The translations under genes were made by a program, and so were the position numbers. Positions 46,104 through 53,881 of a DNA stretch of 64,000 bases are shown here, piece by piece (positions within the stretch are counted from its first letter, which is position 1; each line of letters begins with the position of its first letter). The notes under the pieces were generated by a model. That model had not been told where the DNA came from. It saw only the letters and a list, made by a program, of their open reading frames with translations, and ran no database searches. Source of the stretch: Lelliottia jeotgali (GTDB lineage Bacteria; Pseudomonadota; Gammaproteobacteria; Enterobacterales; Enterobacteriaceae); the NCBI GenBank assembly GCA_002271215.1, contig CP018628.1:1240001-1304000 (forward strand), given 5' to 3'.

Positions 46104-46742
46104 TTATTTCACGGTCCAGGCTTCTGAATAACGACGGTCTGCAAAGAGTTCCAGCAGGCCGTTGATTTGCTTCAGGCGCAGCACTTCATCGCTGTCCATC
46201 CCTAGCTCCTTGCCGATCTTCTCATCGTCCCATCCCAGCAATACCAGTTCGCGGATAATCTCCGACATGGAGTTGATTTGATGACGACCGCGTGCACGGT
46301 TATGCCGGATAGTCGACGCCATTCGGTCGAACTTTTCCTGCCGCTCTTTACGCAGACAGGTGACGGGCAAATAGCCCTTCAGCTGGCGCTTCAGCGCTGC
46401 CCGATGGGTACCAATTTCATGCCGGTGAAAGCCATCCACGATGACATAATGATGCGGGCAGTTTTCACTCACCAGGATGGGCTGCGTAAAACCATCCAGT
46501 TCCAGCGATTTGCTGAGCAGGCGTTTTTCTGGCGGTGCCACATTATTAGGGTTGTAATCGTTGGCGGTGATCTCTTCTTGTTTTACCCAAAGTACACAGT
46601 CGACAGGCTGTTCACGAAAGGGGCTGAGTTCATGAATGGCTTGACGGAAAGAGTTGATGGCGGCAATTTTCTCATCTTCAGAAAGTGATTGCAGATAATG
46701 TTTCATTTCATGAATTAATCGCTGTTGCATAAAATTCCCCAC
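46104..46742 (-). CDS. ybdM: ParB-like nuclease-fold protein YbdM
   Basis: 212 residues (a start at 46730 is also possible). The ParB N-terminal pattern is visible: NDYNPNNVAPPEKRLLSKSL, GFTQPILV, YVIVDGFHRHEIG, and TIRHNRARGRHQINSMSEII, then a helix-turn-helix-like region (GKELGMDSDEVLRLKQI). It resembles IbrB, a co-activator with IbrA in some E. coli. The start overlaps the ybdN stop, so the two are coupled. Confidence 0.93.
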   Translation of the reverse strand: MGNFMQQRLIHEMKHYLQSLSEDEKIAAINSFRQAIHELSPFREQPVDCVLWVKQEEITANDYNPNNVAPPEKRLLSKSLELDGFTQPILVSENCPHHYVIVDGFHRHEIGTHRAALKRQLKGYLPVTCLRKERQEKFDRMASTIRHNRARGRHQINSMSEIIRELVLLGWDDEKIGKELGMDSDEVLRLKQINGLLELFADRRYSEAWTVK

Positions 46743-47938
46743 TCCTGACGTTTGTTTTTCATTCGGTCGCTGTAGCGCTGGTAATGTTTAGGTTTATTTG
46801 GGCTAAATGATAATGCGCGACACCAGTAATCATTATTAAGAAGCACCTTGCAAATTCTTCGCCAGGAGGGGATGTCTTTTGAACCAATATCCCCGGTCTG
46901 CGTATCGGGAATATTGTTTTCCCCGCGCTTTTGATACCAGTGTAAATAGACCGCAATTTTGTTGCGATAATGTTCCGCCGTCTTCTCTGGCATGCTGTCG
47001 AGTAATAACATGGCGTATTCTTGCCAGCAAAGATGCTCAGGTTTAAGGATTTTACGGTGGCCGTAGAAATGGTTGTCGTGGCCTGCGTAGATTCCTCCAC
47101 TTCTGACGCCGCTGACGCGTTCGCACATCGCCGCCCAGCGCTCAGGTTCGAGCACATGGTAGAGCCATAACCCCTGGCGCTGTTCCGGGCCAAAAGGTTC
47201 GCAAATACGCATATAGCGTAACGGAACACCGGCCTGATACATCAGGTTGTACAACGGGTTATAGCAACAGCCGCTTTTGGCAAACCAGGTCCAGATATCG
47301 GCTGTTTTCCAGTCATAGATTGGATACAGATACCAGGCGTGGCCGCCCGGCGCGATGGTGGTCCACGGCTTATCGTCCGCAAAGCGCTGTTTGCGCGCAT
47401 TGGCGATGCTCAGAAAGCGGTTATAGGATTCATCAGCGCGAATGCCAATCATCACGGCCGCAGGGCGTTTTTGGGCGTACCAGTCGGAAAACGCTCTGAC
47501 AAAGCATTCAAAGGTCATACCCTGCTGATAAAAATCAAAGTAAAGCGGGTCGGTGATGGCATCCGCAGGCGGCTGGCGGACCCAGTCAGTGCCGGGTTCC
47601 CAGCACTGCCACTCGGGTTGAAATTGTGACAGCGAATTTTGGGTGGTGAGTGGCAAAGCAACCCAATAAAATTGGTCGATCACGTCGTGATACTGTGCGC
47701 GCATGTTTTCGATGTGAGCAATAGTGCAGGAAAATTGCGCCTCCCAGTCGATAAATAATACGCTAATTTTGCGCTTCTGCTGGCGTGCGCGTTGTGCCGT
47801 AAGATGCAACATGATAGTGGAATCTTTTCCACCCGAAAAAGAGACGCAAACTTTAGATAAGTTTTCCAGTGTCCAGTCGATTCTCTCTATTGCCGCGTCG
47901 AGGACATCATGATTAAGGGGATATTTATAGATAGACAT
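46715..47938 (-). CDS. ybdN: PAPS-reductase-like protein YbdN
   Basis: 407 residues. The PP-loop SGGKDSTIMLH (about residues 35-45) and later GIRADESYNRF mark the phosphoadenosine phosphosulfate reductase superfamily; a C-terminal DUF3440-type region follows (YPIYDWKTADIWTWFAKSGC). Enzymes of this fold adenylate or use thiolated substrates, but no reaction is known for YbdN. It is paired with YbdM as IbrA is with IbrB. Confidence 0.93.
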   Translation of the reverse strand: MSIYKYPLNHDVLDAAIERIDWTLENLSKVCVSFSGGKDSTIMLHLTAQRARQQKRKISVLFIDWEAQFSCTIAHIENMRAQYHDVIDQFYWVALPLTTQNSLSQFQPEWQCWEPGTDWVRQPPADAITDPLYFDFYQQGMTFECFVRAFSDWYAQKRPAAVMIGIRADESYNRFLSIANARKQRFADDKPWTTIAPGGHAWYLYPIYDWKTADIWTWFAKSGCCYNPLYNLMYQAGVPLRYMRICEPFGPEQRQGLWLYHVLEPERWAAMCERVSGVRSGGIYAGHDNHFYGHRKILKPEHLCWQEYAMLLLDSMPEKTAEHYRNKIAVYLHWYQKRGENNIPDTQTGDIGSKDIPSWRRICKVLLNNDYWCRALSFSPNKPKHYQRYSDRMKNKRQEWGILCNSD

Positions 47939-48217
47939 GTTTAACCTCGATATGGCTATTCGATGCCATAATAGGCCTTTAACTTAAATTAGCTTCTGAT
48001 AATAAAGCAATTCTTCATAATGTGTAAAAAGAAAATCATGAGTGATTGATAATGGCCGGGTGTGATTAGCGTGAACGCTGATTTGAACGGACGGTATTCG
48101 CGAGTTTTTTATTTTCATGAGGGGCTTCCTGGGTCTGGAAATAATAAACCACATGAATGTTTAAATATAAAATATCATTATTTTGTATTTTTAATGGCTA
48201 AATAAAATCGCTCCTTG
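47939..48217. other. AT-rich gene-free part of ybdN-ahpC gap
   Basis: E. coli K-12 has ybdO and dsbG here; neither can be read. The stretch is A+T-rich with promoter-like sequence for ybdN and no open frame of note. Confidence 0.6.
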
Positions 48218-48254
48218 TTCGGTCAAACCTATCACAGCCATAGACACGAATGCT
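48218..48254 (+). promoter_or_regulatory. Candidate OxyR site upstream of ahpC
   Basis: The core CTAT-N7-ATAG (48229-48243) is exact, and the left element fits ATAGnTnnnAnCTAT in half its fixed outer positions plus both inner ones. The right outer half is poor. It ends 11 bases before a -35-like TTGCTC, the place expected for OxyR activation. Confidence 0.6.
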
Positions 48255-48265
48255 TCTGCGGTGGA

Positions 48266-48294
48266 TTGCTCAATGTGCGTCCGGGTGGTGTAAT
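48266..48294 (+). promoter_or_regulatory. Candidate promoter upstream of ahpC leader
   Basis: TTGCTC (48266-48271), 17-base spacer, TGTAAT (48289-48294) with an extended TGG in front. Weak -35 and good extended -10 fit an activator-dependent promoter; start would be near 48301. Confidence 0.5.
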
Positions 48295-48300
48295 CGTTTC

Positions 48301-48416
48301 GCTGTTACAACCTGACTCAGGTGATGTAGAGCGCAACGCAACGCCAGCGCATGCTGGCACTGAATGACCTTGTAGGGAGTTCAGGTATCTGGGCCGCCCT
48401 CTAAGGCGGCCTTTTT
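48301..48416 (+). ncRNA. Candidate structured leader/small RNA ending at an intrinsic terminator
   Basis: From the predicted start to the terminator lie three further stems: CCTGA-C-TCAGG near 48310-48320, GCCAGC-GCAT-GCTGGC near 48341-48356 and CTGAA..TTCAG near 48360-48384. Then comes the perfect stem GGCCGCC-CTCTAA-GGCGGCC with TTTTT. About 116 nt, and ahpC begins 145 bases later. Either an sRNA or an attenuated ahpC leader. Confidence 0.5.
48392..48416 (+). terminator. Intrinsic terminator inside ahpC upstream region
   Basis: Perfect 7-bp stem GGCCGCC/GGCGGCC with a 6-base loop followed by TTTTT. No protein gene precedes it on the plus strand. Confidence 0.9.
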
Positions 48417-48561
48417 ACTTTTGGTCCCATCCAAAACGTTCACAACGATGTCTTGTTCGGGTTGTAAGGTATGGCTGATTGATTTGATACGGCAAACGCA
48501 TTAGCCGCCTCGGCCAAAGTTCGTTACCTTACATCTCAACGACAACACGGAGGAAGTACAG

Positions 48562-49125
48562 ATGTCTTTGATTAACACCAAAATTAAACCTTTCAAAAAC
48601 CAGGCGTTCAAAAACGGTGAATTCGTTGAAGTGACCGAGAAAGATACCGAAGGTCGCTGGAGCGTATTCTTCTTCTATCCGGCTGACTTTACTTTCGTTT
48701 GCCCGACCGAACTGGGCGACGTAGCGGATCATTACGACGAACTGCAGAAACTGGGCGTAGACGTTTACTCTGTTTCGACCGATACCCACTTTACTCACAA
48801 AGCGTGGCACGGCAGCTCTGAAACCATCGCCAAAATCAAATACGCGATGATCGGCGACCCGACTGGCGCCCTGACCCGTAACTTCGAAAACATGCGTGAA
48901 GATGAAGGCCTGGCAGATCGTGCAACCTTCGTTGTTGACCCGCAGGGTATTATCCAGGCGATCGAAGTTACCGCTGAAGGTATCGGCCGTGATGCATCTG
49001 ACCTGCTGCGTAAAATCAAAGCAGCGCAGTACGTGGCTTCTCACCCAGGTGAAGTGTGCCCGGCTAAGTGGAAAGAAGGCGAAGCAACGCTGGCTCCATC
49101 CCTGGACCTGGTTGGTAAGATTTAA
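48562..49125 (+). CDS. ahpC: Alkyl hydroperoxide reductase subunit C
   Basis: 187 residues, typical 2-Cys peroxiredoxin. Peroxidatic Cys47 in FVCPTEL and resolving Cys in GEVCPAKW near residue 166. It reduces H2O2, organic peroxides and peroxynitrite and is recharged by AhpF. Ribosome-binding site CGGAGGAAG. An OxyR-like site and a long leader precede it; a terminator follows before ahpF. Confidence 0.98.
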   Translation: MSLINTKIKPFKNQAFKNGEFVEVTEKDTEGRWSVFFFYPADFTFVCPTELGDVADHYDELQKLGVDVYSVSTDTHFTHKAWHGSSETIAKIKYAMIGDPTGALTRNFENMREDEGLADRATFVVDPQGIIQAIEVTAEGIGRDASDLLRKIKAAQYVASHPGEVCPAKWKEGEATLAPSLDLVGKI

Positions 49126-49141
49126 GATTTTCAGGCGCTTT

Positions 49142-49174
49142 GAAGCCGGATGGCGCTACGCTTATCCGGCCTAC
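49142..49174. repeat. REP element between ahpC and ahpF
   Basis: AAGCCGGATGGCGCTACGCT..TATCCGGCCTACAAG is a single REP unit. Confidence 0.85.
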
Positions 49175-49198
49175 AAGACCTGTGAATTACGATATCTA

Positions 49199-49224
49199 AC
49201 GGGTGCACCACGCACCCGTTTTAT
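49199..49224 (+). terminator. Terminator between ahpC and ahpF, followed by a second inverted repeat
   Basis: ACGGGTGC/GCACCCGT stem with ACCAC loop and TTTTATT tail. A further repeat, ATGCAAGC (49238-49245) with GCTTGCAT (49272-49279) followed by TTTTTT, lies before ahpF. Both should make ahpC mRNA more abundant than ahpF. Confidence 0.8.
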
Positions 49225-49308
49225 TCCAAACCCCATGATGCAAGCCGCATTCAGGCCGCCCAAACAAGGCAGCTTGCATGATGATGTTTTTTAAGCAGGA
49301 GATTAATG

Positions 49309-50874
49309 ATGCTCGACACCAACATGAAAACCCAGCTCAAGGCCTACCTTGAGAAACTGACCAAACCTGTTGAGTTGATTGCCACGCTGGATGACAGCGC
49401 TAAATCGGCAGAAATCAAGGAACTGCTGGCGGAAATCGCTGAACTGTCACCGAAAGTGACCTTTAAAGAAGACAATACGCTGGCGGTGCGCAAGCCGTCA
49501 TTTTTGATTACCAATCCGGGTTCTGACCAGGGGCCGCGCTTTGCTGGCTCTCCGCTGGGCCATGAGTTTACTTCTCTGGTGCTGGCGCTGCTGTGGACCG
49601 GTGGACATCCGTCGAAAGAAGCGCAGTCTTTGCTTGAGCAGATAAGCCAAATCGACGGTGATTTTGAGTTCGAAACCTACTATTCGCTCTCGTGCCACAA
49701 CTGTCCGGACGTGGTGCAGGCCCTGAACCTGATGTCGGTGCTTAACCCGCGTATCAAACACACGGCCATCGACGGCGGCGTATTCCAGAATGAAATCACC
49801 GATCGCAACGTGATGGGCGTTCCGGCGGTTTATGTGAACGGTAAAGAGTTCGGCCAGGGGCGAATGACGCTGACCGAAATCGTAGCCAAAATCGATACCG
49901 GCGCGGAGAAACGTGCGGCAGAAGAGCTTAACAAACGTGACGTGTACGACGTGCTGATTGTCGGCTCCGGCCCGGCGGGTGCGGCAGCGGCTGTTTACTC
50001 GGCGCGTAAAGGGATTCGTACCGGCCTGATGGGCGAGCGTTTTGGTGGTCAGGTGCTCGACACCGTGGATATCGAAAACTACATCTCCGTGCCAAAAACC
50101 GAAGGTCAAAAACTGGCGGGCGCACTGAAAGCGCACGTTAGCGATTATGAAGTGGACGTGATCGACAGCCAGAGTGCCAGCAAACTGGTTCCGGCGGCGC
50201 AGGAAGGTGGCTTACATCAGATTGAAACCGCCTCCGGCGCGGTGCTGAAAGCGCGCAGCGTGATCATTGCCACCGGCGCGAAATGGCGCAACATGAACGT
50301 GCCGGGTGAAGATCAGTACCGCACCAAAGGCGTGACCTACTGCCCGCACTGCGATGGCCCGCTGTTTAAAGGTAAGCGCGTCGCAGTGATCGGCGGTGGT
50401 AACTCCGGCGTGGAAGCCGCCATCGATCTGGCCGGCATTGTGGAACACGTAACGCTGCTGGAATTTGCACCAGAAATGAAAGCCGACCAGGTATTGCAGG
50501 ATAAAGTGCGCAGCCTGAAGAACGTCGATATTGTGCTGAACGCACAGACGACGGAAGTGAAAGGCGATGGCACTAAAGTGACCGGCCTGGAATACCGCGA
50601 CCGCGTGAGCGGTGACGTTCACAGCGTGCCGCTGTCAGGGATTTTCGTGCAGATTGGTTTGTTGCCAAACACCACCTGGCTGGAAGGCGCCATTGAGCGC
50701 AACCGTATGGGCGAAATCATCATCGACGCCAAATGCGAAACCAGCGTGAAGGGCGTGTTTGCGGCGGGCGACTGCACCACGGTGCCGTACAAGCAGATTA
50801 TCATCGCCACCGGCGAAGGGGCGAAAGCGTCATTAAGCTCATTTGATTATCTCATTCGCACCAAAACAGCATAA
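49309..50874 (+). CDS. ahpF: Alkyl hydroperoxide reductase subunit F
   Basis: 521 residues from [10 protein letters not shown] (a second ATG just upstream gives one more residue). The N-terminal double thioredoxin-fold domain has CHNC; the C-terminal thioredoxin-reductase part has FAD site [18 protein letters not shown], redox CPHC and NADPH site [15 protein letters not shown], and FAAGDCT. It passes electrons from NADH to AhpC. Confidence 0.98.
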   Translation: MLDTNMKTQLKAYLEKLTKPVELIATLDDSAKSAEIKELLAEIAELSPKVTFKEDNTLAVRKPSFLITNPGSDQGPRFAGSPLGHEFTSLVLALLWTGGHPSKEAQSLLEQISQIDGDFEFETYYSLSCHNCPDVVQALNLMSVLNPRIKHTAIDGGVFQNEITDRNVMGVPAVYVNGKEFGQGRMTLTEIVAKIDTGAEKRAAEELNKRDVYDVLIVGSGPAGAAAAVYSARKGIRTGLMGERFGGQVLDTVDIENYISVPKTEGQKLAGALKAHVSDYEVDVIDSQSASKLVPAAQEGGLHQIETASGAVLKARSVIIATGAKWRNMNVPGEDQYRTKGVTYCPHCDGPLFKGKRVAVIGGGNSGVEAAIDLAGIVEHVTLLEFAPEMKADQVLQDKVRSLKNVDIVLNAQTTEVKGDGTKVTGLEYRDRVSGDVHSVPLSGIFVQIGLLPNTTWLEGAIERNRMGEIIIDAKCETSVKGVFAAGDCTTVPYKQIIIATGEGAKASLSSFDYLIRTKTA

Positions 50875-50906
50875 TAAAAGAAAGTAAGGCTGCACCTGCA
50901 CCAGAC

Positions 50907-50935
50907 AAAACCCCGCGAAAGCGGGGTTTTTCTTT
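50907..50935. terminator. Intrinsic terminator between ahpF and uspG
   Basis: AAAACCCCGC-GAAA-GCGGGGTTTT with T-rich tails on both strands; serves both converging genes. Confidence 0.9.
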
Positions 50936-50942
50936 TGGGTGA

Positions 50943-51371
50943 TTATCTGACAACCATCACCGGAATGTGGGTGTGGCGAATCACGCTGGAGGCGTTAGAG
51001 CCCAGCAGATGGGTGCTGATCGACGGATTGCGTGAACCGATGACCACCACGTCGGCTTTCAGTTCGTTGGCCATTTCGTTCACCGCATCGCGCACGCTGC
51101 CGAAGCGAACGTGGGTTTTGATTCTCGACGGATCGATGCTGAAGTGGCTCACCATTGTTTGTAACCGGGCTTCGGCTTCGTGCTGGAGATGCTCTTCAAA
51201 GCGGCGGACATCGGCAGCAAAGCGATGCAGGCTCAGACTGGCAGATCCAGGTAAGACGTGAAGAAGATGAATGATGCCGTCCTGTTGCGCCAGAAACTCG
51301 GCGTGGCGTACGGCCTTGTCGCTCAGTTCCATTTCAAAAACATCAACCGGCATAATGATTGTCTGGTACAT
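50943..51371 (-). CDS. uspG: Universal stress protein G
   Basis: 142 residues, the E. coli length, from [14 protein letters not shown]. The USP ATP-binding motif is [20 protein letters not shown], and [10 protein letters not shown] ends the protein. Cytoplasmic, nucleotide-binding stress protein. The longer frame from 51410 has no support. Confidence 0.96.
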   Translation of the reverse strand: MYQTIIMPVDVFEMELSDKAVRHAEFLAQQDGIIHLLHVLPGSASLSLHRFAADVRRFEEHLQHEAEARLQTMVSHFSIDPSRIKTHVRFGSVRDAVNEMANELKADVVVIGSRNPSISTHLLGSNASSVIRHTHIPVMVVR

Positions 51372-51507
51372 ACCCGTTTCTCCATGTTTATAAACGCTGA
51401 AATCATTCAAACATAAAATAATATCTGTTTCTGATAGCTGTCAGACACTTTTTCATATCGTTGCGTTTATTGACGTAGATTTGCGAACTGTGGGCGGGAA
51501 TTTAAGG

Positions 51508-51597
51508 CTACCAGTGGCGTTCGAGGTAAAGCACTGCCGTGACGATTATCGCCAGAAAAATGAAATAGATCAGGGAGATGACCACTATCTCATTCAT
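51508..51597 (-). CDS. Small single-pass membrane protein, 29 residues
   Basis: ATG at 51597 with AAGGACGG just upstream gives a 29-residue peptide starting MNEIVVISLIYFIFLAI, with a membrane segment of about 20 residues and a polar end (LERHW). It is too short for ordinary gene finders. The pattern fits the many stress-linked single-pass proteins of enterobacteria. Monocistronic, between uspG and rnk. No family known to me. Confidence 0.6.
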   Translation of the reverse strand: MNEIVVISLIYFIFLAIIVTAVLYLERHW

Positions 51598-51737
51598 GTC
51601 CGTCCTTAAGGTGATGAAACGGATTAAGCCTGGATGAAGATAATTATGGCATCTATAAGAAATTAAGGTGATTTTACGGAAAGAGGATGCAGACGCATCC
51701 TCTGGGCAAAGCGGTGATGGCGCTTATTCAGATAGGA

Positions 51738-52148
51738 TTAACGAAGGTAATCGCCAGCGGCTTCTGGCTGGTATAGCAATTCCAGCACTTCCAGATGCGC
51801 CGAGGTACCGCCGGGTAATTCCCAGTGAATAGTATCGCCAGTACGCAGGCCGAGCAGCGCGGCGCCGACTGGCGCGAGCACGGAAAGCTGGGTGCTGCTG
51901 TCGGTCATTTGCGCCGGGTAGACCAGCGTACGGGTGCGCTCTTCACCGGTGGTGAGATCGCGGAATTTTACCTGGCTGTTCATCGTCACCACGTCGTGTG
52001 GCATCGTCTCCGGGGTACACATTTGCGCCCGGTCCAGCTCGGCGTTTAGGGCATCGGCAACGGGCAGTGAAGCAAATTCTGCTTTTTCCAGAAGGCGATC
52101 GATACGTTCTGCGTCGAGCTCATTAATGATAATTGTAGGTCTGGACAT
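51738..52148 (-). CDS. rnk: Regulator of nucleoside diphosphate kinase
   Basis: 136 residues, [20 protein letters not shown], a GreA-like protein that binds RNA polymerase: N-terminal coiled coil and C-terminal FKBP-like domain ([20 protein letters not shown]). Leader hairpins lie upstream. Confidence 0.96.
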   Translation of the reverse strand: MSRPTIIINELDAERIDRLLEKAEFASLPVADALNAELDRAQMCTPETMPHDVVTMNSQVKFRDLTTGEERTRTLVYPAQMTDSSTQLSVLAPVGAALLGLRTGDTIHWELPGGTSAHLEVLELLYQPEAAGDYLR

Positions 52149-52230
52149 TTTTACTCCATGTCGTTAATGCTGCGTATCCCGCAGAAACCAATCCAAAAGA
52201 AAACCCTCGCCGTCTGGCAGCGAGGGTTTT
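52149..52230 (-). ncRNA. Structured rnk leader
   Basis: On the minus strand ACCCTCGC..GCGAGGGT with a following TTTTCTTTT (52201-52230) looks like a terminator inside the 5' leader. A second hairpin CTGCG-GGATA-CGCAG lies nearer the ATG. rnk leaders with conserved structure are known in gammaproteobacteria; I cannot confirm this one belongs. Confidence 0.5.
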
Positions 52231-52389
52231 ATCTCTCCTGATGATACTCACTGAGCACCTAACTTTGAAGTGATGAATGTCACATTCATTGAGCAGATGG
52301 CTTTTATACCGGCATGATTTCAGGGTTGCTGCTGCACCAGGCGAGATCGCGCGGCATAATGAGGTTCTGACTATTCACTGGAGAGCATA

Positions 52390-53010
52390 GTGTACTTTTA
52401 TCAGCCTTCGCAGGGACATGGTTTGCCGCACGATCCCCTGAATGCCATTATCGGCCCGCGGCCAATCGGCTGGATTGCCTCACAGGATGCCGTAGGGCAT
52501 ACCAATCTGGCACCGTATAGTTTCTTCAACTGTTTTAATTACCGTCCGCCCATTATTGGTTTTGCCAGCAGCGGCTGGAAGGACAGCGTACGAAATATCG
52601 TCGAGACCAAAGAGTTTGTCTGGAATCTTGCCACTCGCGAGCTGGCAGAGGCGATGAATGAAACTTCCGCCAGCCTCCCTCAGGGAGAAGATGAGTTTGC
52701 GTTTGCGGGGCTAACAAAAGCTGAGAGCAGGCTGGTCAAGGTGCCGCGGGTGGCAGAAAGCCCGGTGAACTTTGAGTGTCGACTATCGCAATGTATTCAA
52801 CTGACCGGTGCAGACGGAACGGCGATTGATAGCTGGCTGGTACTGGGTGAAGTCGTCGGAATTCATATTGCACAGTCGCTGCTGGAAGACGGCATTTATC
52901 AGACCGCGAAGGCCAATCCGGTGCTACGTGCGGGCGGGCCTTCGGCTTACTATTCCATAAGCGAAGACCACCGTTTTGATCTGGTGCGCCCGGATGCGCG
53001 CAGGGGATAA
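52390..53010 (+). CDS. Flavin reductase-like (flavoredoxin) protein
   Basis: 206 residues, GTG start at 52390 after CTGGAGAG. The FMN-binding split-barrel pattern is visible: LNAIIGPRPIGWIASQD near the start and LAPYSFFNCFNYRPPIIGF. It would bind FMN and reduce or transfer electrons; substrate unknown. It ends one base before the AraC-type gene, so the two are probably co-transcribed. Confidence 0.87.
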   Translation: MYFYQPSQGHGLPHDPLNAIIGPRPIGWIASQDAVGHTNLAPYSFFNCFNYRPPIIGFASSGWKDSVRNIVETKEFVWNLATRELAEAMNETSASLPQGEDEFAFAGLTKAESRLVKVPRVAESPVNFECRLSQCIQLTGADGTAIDSWLVLGEVVGIHIAQSLLEDGIYQTAKANPVLRAGGPSAYYSISEDHRFDLVRPDARRG

Positions 53011-53011
53011 T

Positions 53012-53881
53012 ATGCCTGAGCGCTCCTTACCGGCCGATCAGCAGTTTTTTGCCGACCTGTTCAGCGGTCTGGTCCTCAATCCGCAGCAGCTGGGACGTGT
53101 CTGGTTTGCGCATTGTCATGCCACGCTTCCTGCGGGTTGTTTTAGCATTGAGTGGCCACGTCTTGATGTGGTGTTGCGCGGTGAATATGGCAACCGGCTG
53201 GTTGCGGAACAAAAGGTGATCGGGCAGGGGGAGATGCTGTTTATTCCCGCCGGAGCCGCGAATATGTCGGCGTTTGAAAAACCGACCATGTTGCTGAGTA
53301 TTGTCTTTGCCCCTTCATGGCTCGGTCTGGCGTTTCTCGACTCTCGCAGCGGGCAGCCCGTGTATCCACAACGAAAAATTGAATTACCGCATCCTGAACG
53401 GGGCGAATGCGCGGCGATGCTGATGGCGTTGACTCATCTGAGCGCCTCGCCGCAGGATCAGGCGATCATTCAGCCGCTGACCCTGAGCGTGTTGCACTGG
53501 TGCCGTAAAGTGGTGAGTACAAAGCCTGAGCCGGGCTTATCGCGCGGGGATTTTCTCTATCAGAGCATCTGCAACTGGGTGCAGGAAAATTATGCCGGGC
53601 CGGTCTCACGCGAGAGCGTCGCCGCGCTGTTTACCATCACTCCCAACCATCTGTCCCGCCTGTTTTCACAGCAAGGAACCATGAACTTTGTGGATTATGT
53701 GCGCTGGGTGCGGATGGCCAAAGCGCGCACGATTTTGCAAAAGTACCACCTGCCCGTGAGTGAGGTGGCGAAACGCTGCGGCTACCCCGACAGCGACTAT
53801 TTTTGTCGGCTGTTTCGGCGCCAGTTTGGCCTGACGCCGGGTGAGTACCGCGCACGTTTTTCAGTTACGGTCAGAAGCTGA
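53012..53881 (+). CDS. ypdC: AraC-family regulator, YpdC-like
   Basis: 289 residues. The N-terminus is a cupin-like effector domain; the C-terminal ~100 residues hold two helix-turn-helix motifs (VSRESVAALFTITPNHLSRL and LPVSEVAKRCGYPDSDYFCR), with FRRQFGLTPGEYRARF. Start MPERSLPAD at 53012. It converges on fryA with an 11-base overlap, as ypdC does in E. coli, which is the basis of the symbol. It may control the fry operon. Confidence 0.75.
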   Translation: MPERSLPADQQFFADLFSGLVLNPQQLGRVWFAHCHATLPAGCFSIEWPRLDVVLRGEYGNRLVAEQKVIGQGEMLFIPAGAANMSAFEKPTMLLSIVFAPSWLGLAFLDSRSGQPVYPQRKIELPHPERGECAAMLMALTHLSASPQDQAIIQPLTLSVLHWCRKVVSTKPEPGLSRGDFLYQSICNWVQENYAGPVSRESVAALFTITPNHLSRLFSQQGTMNFVDYVRWVRMAKARTILQKYHLPVSEVAKRCGYPDSDYFCRLFRRQFGLTPGEYRARFSVTVRS

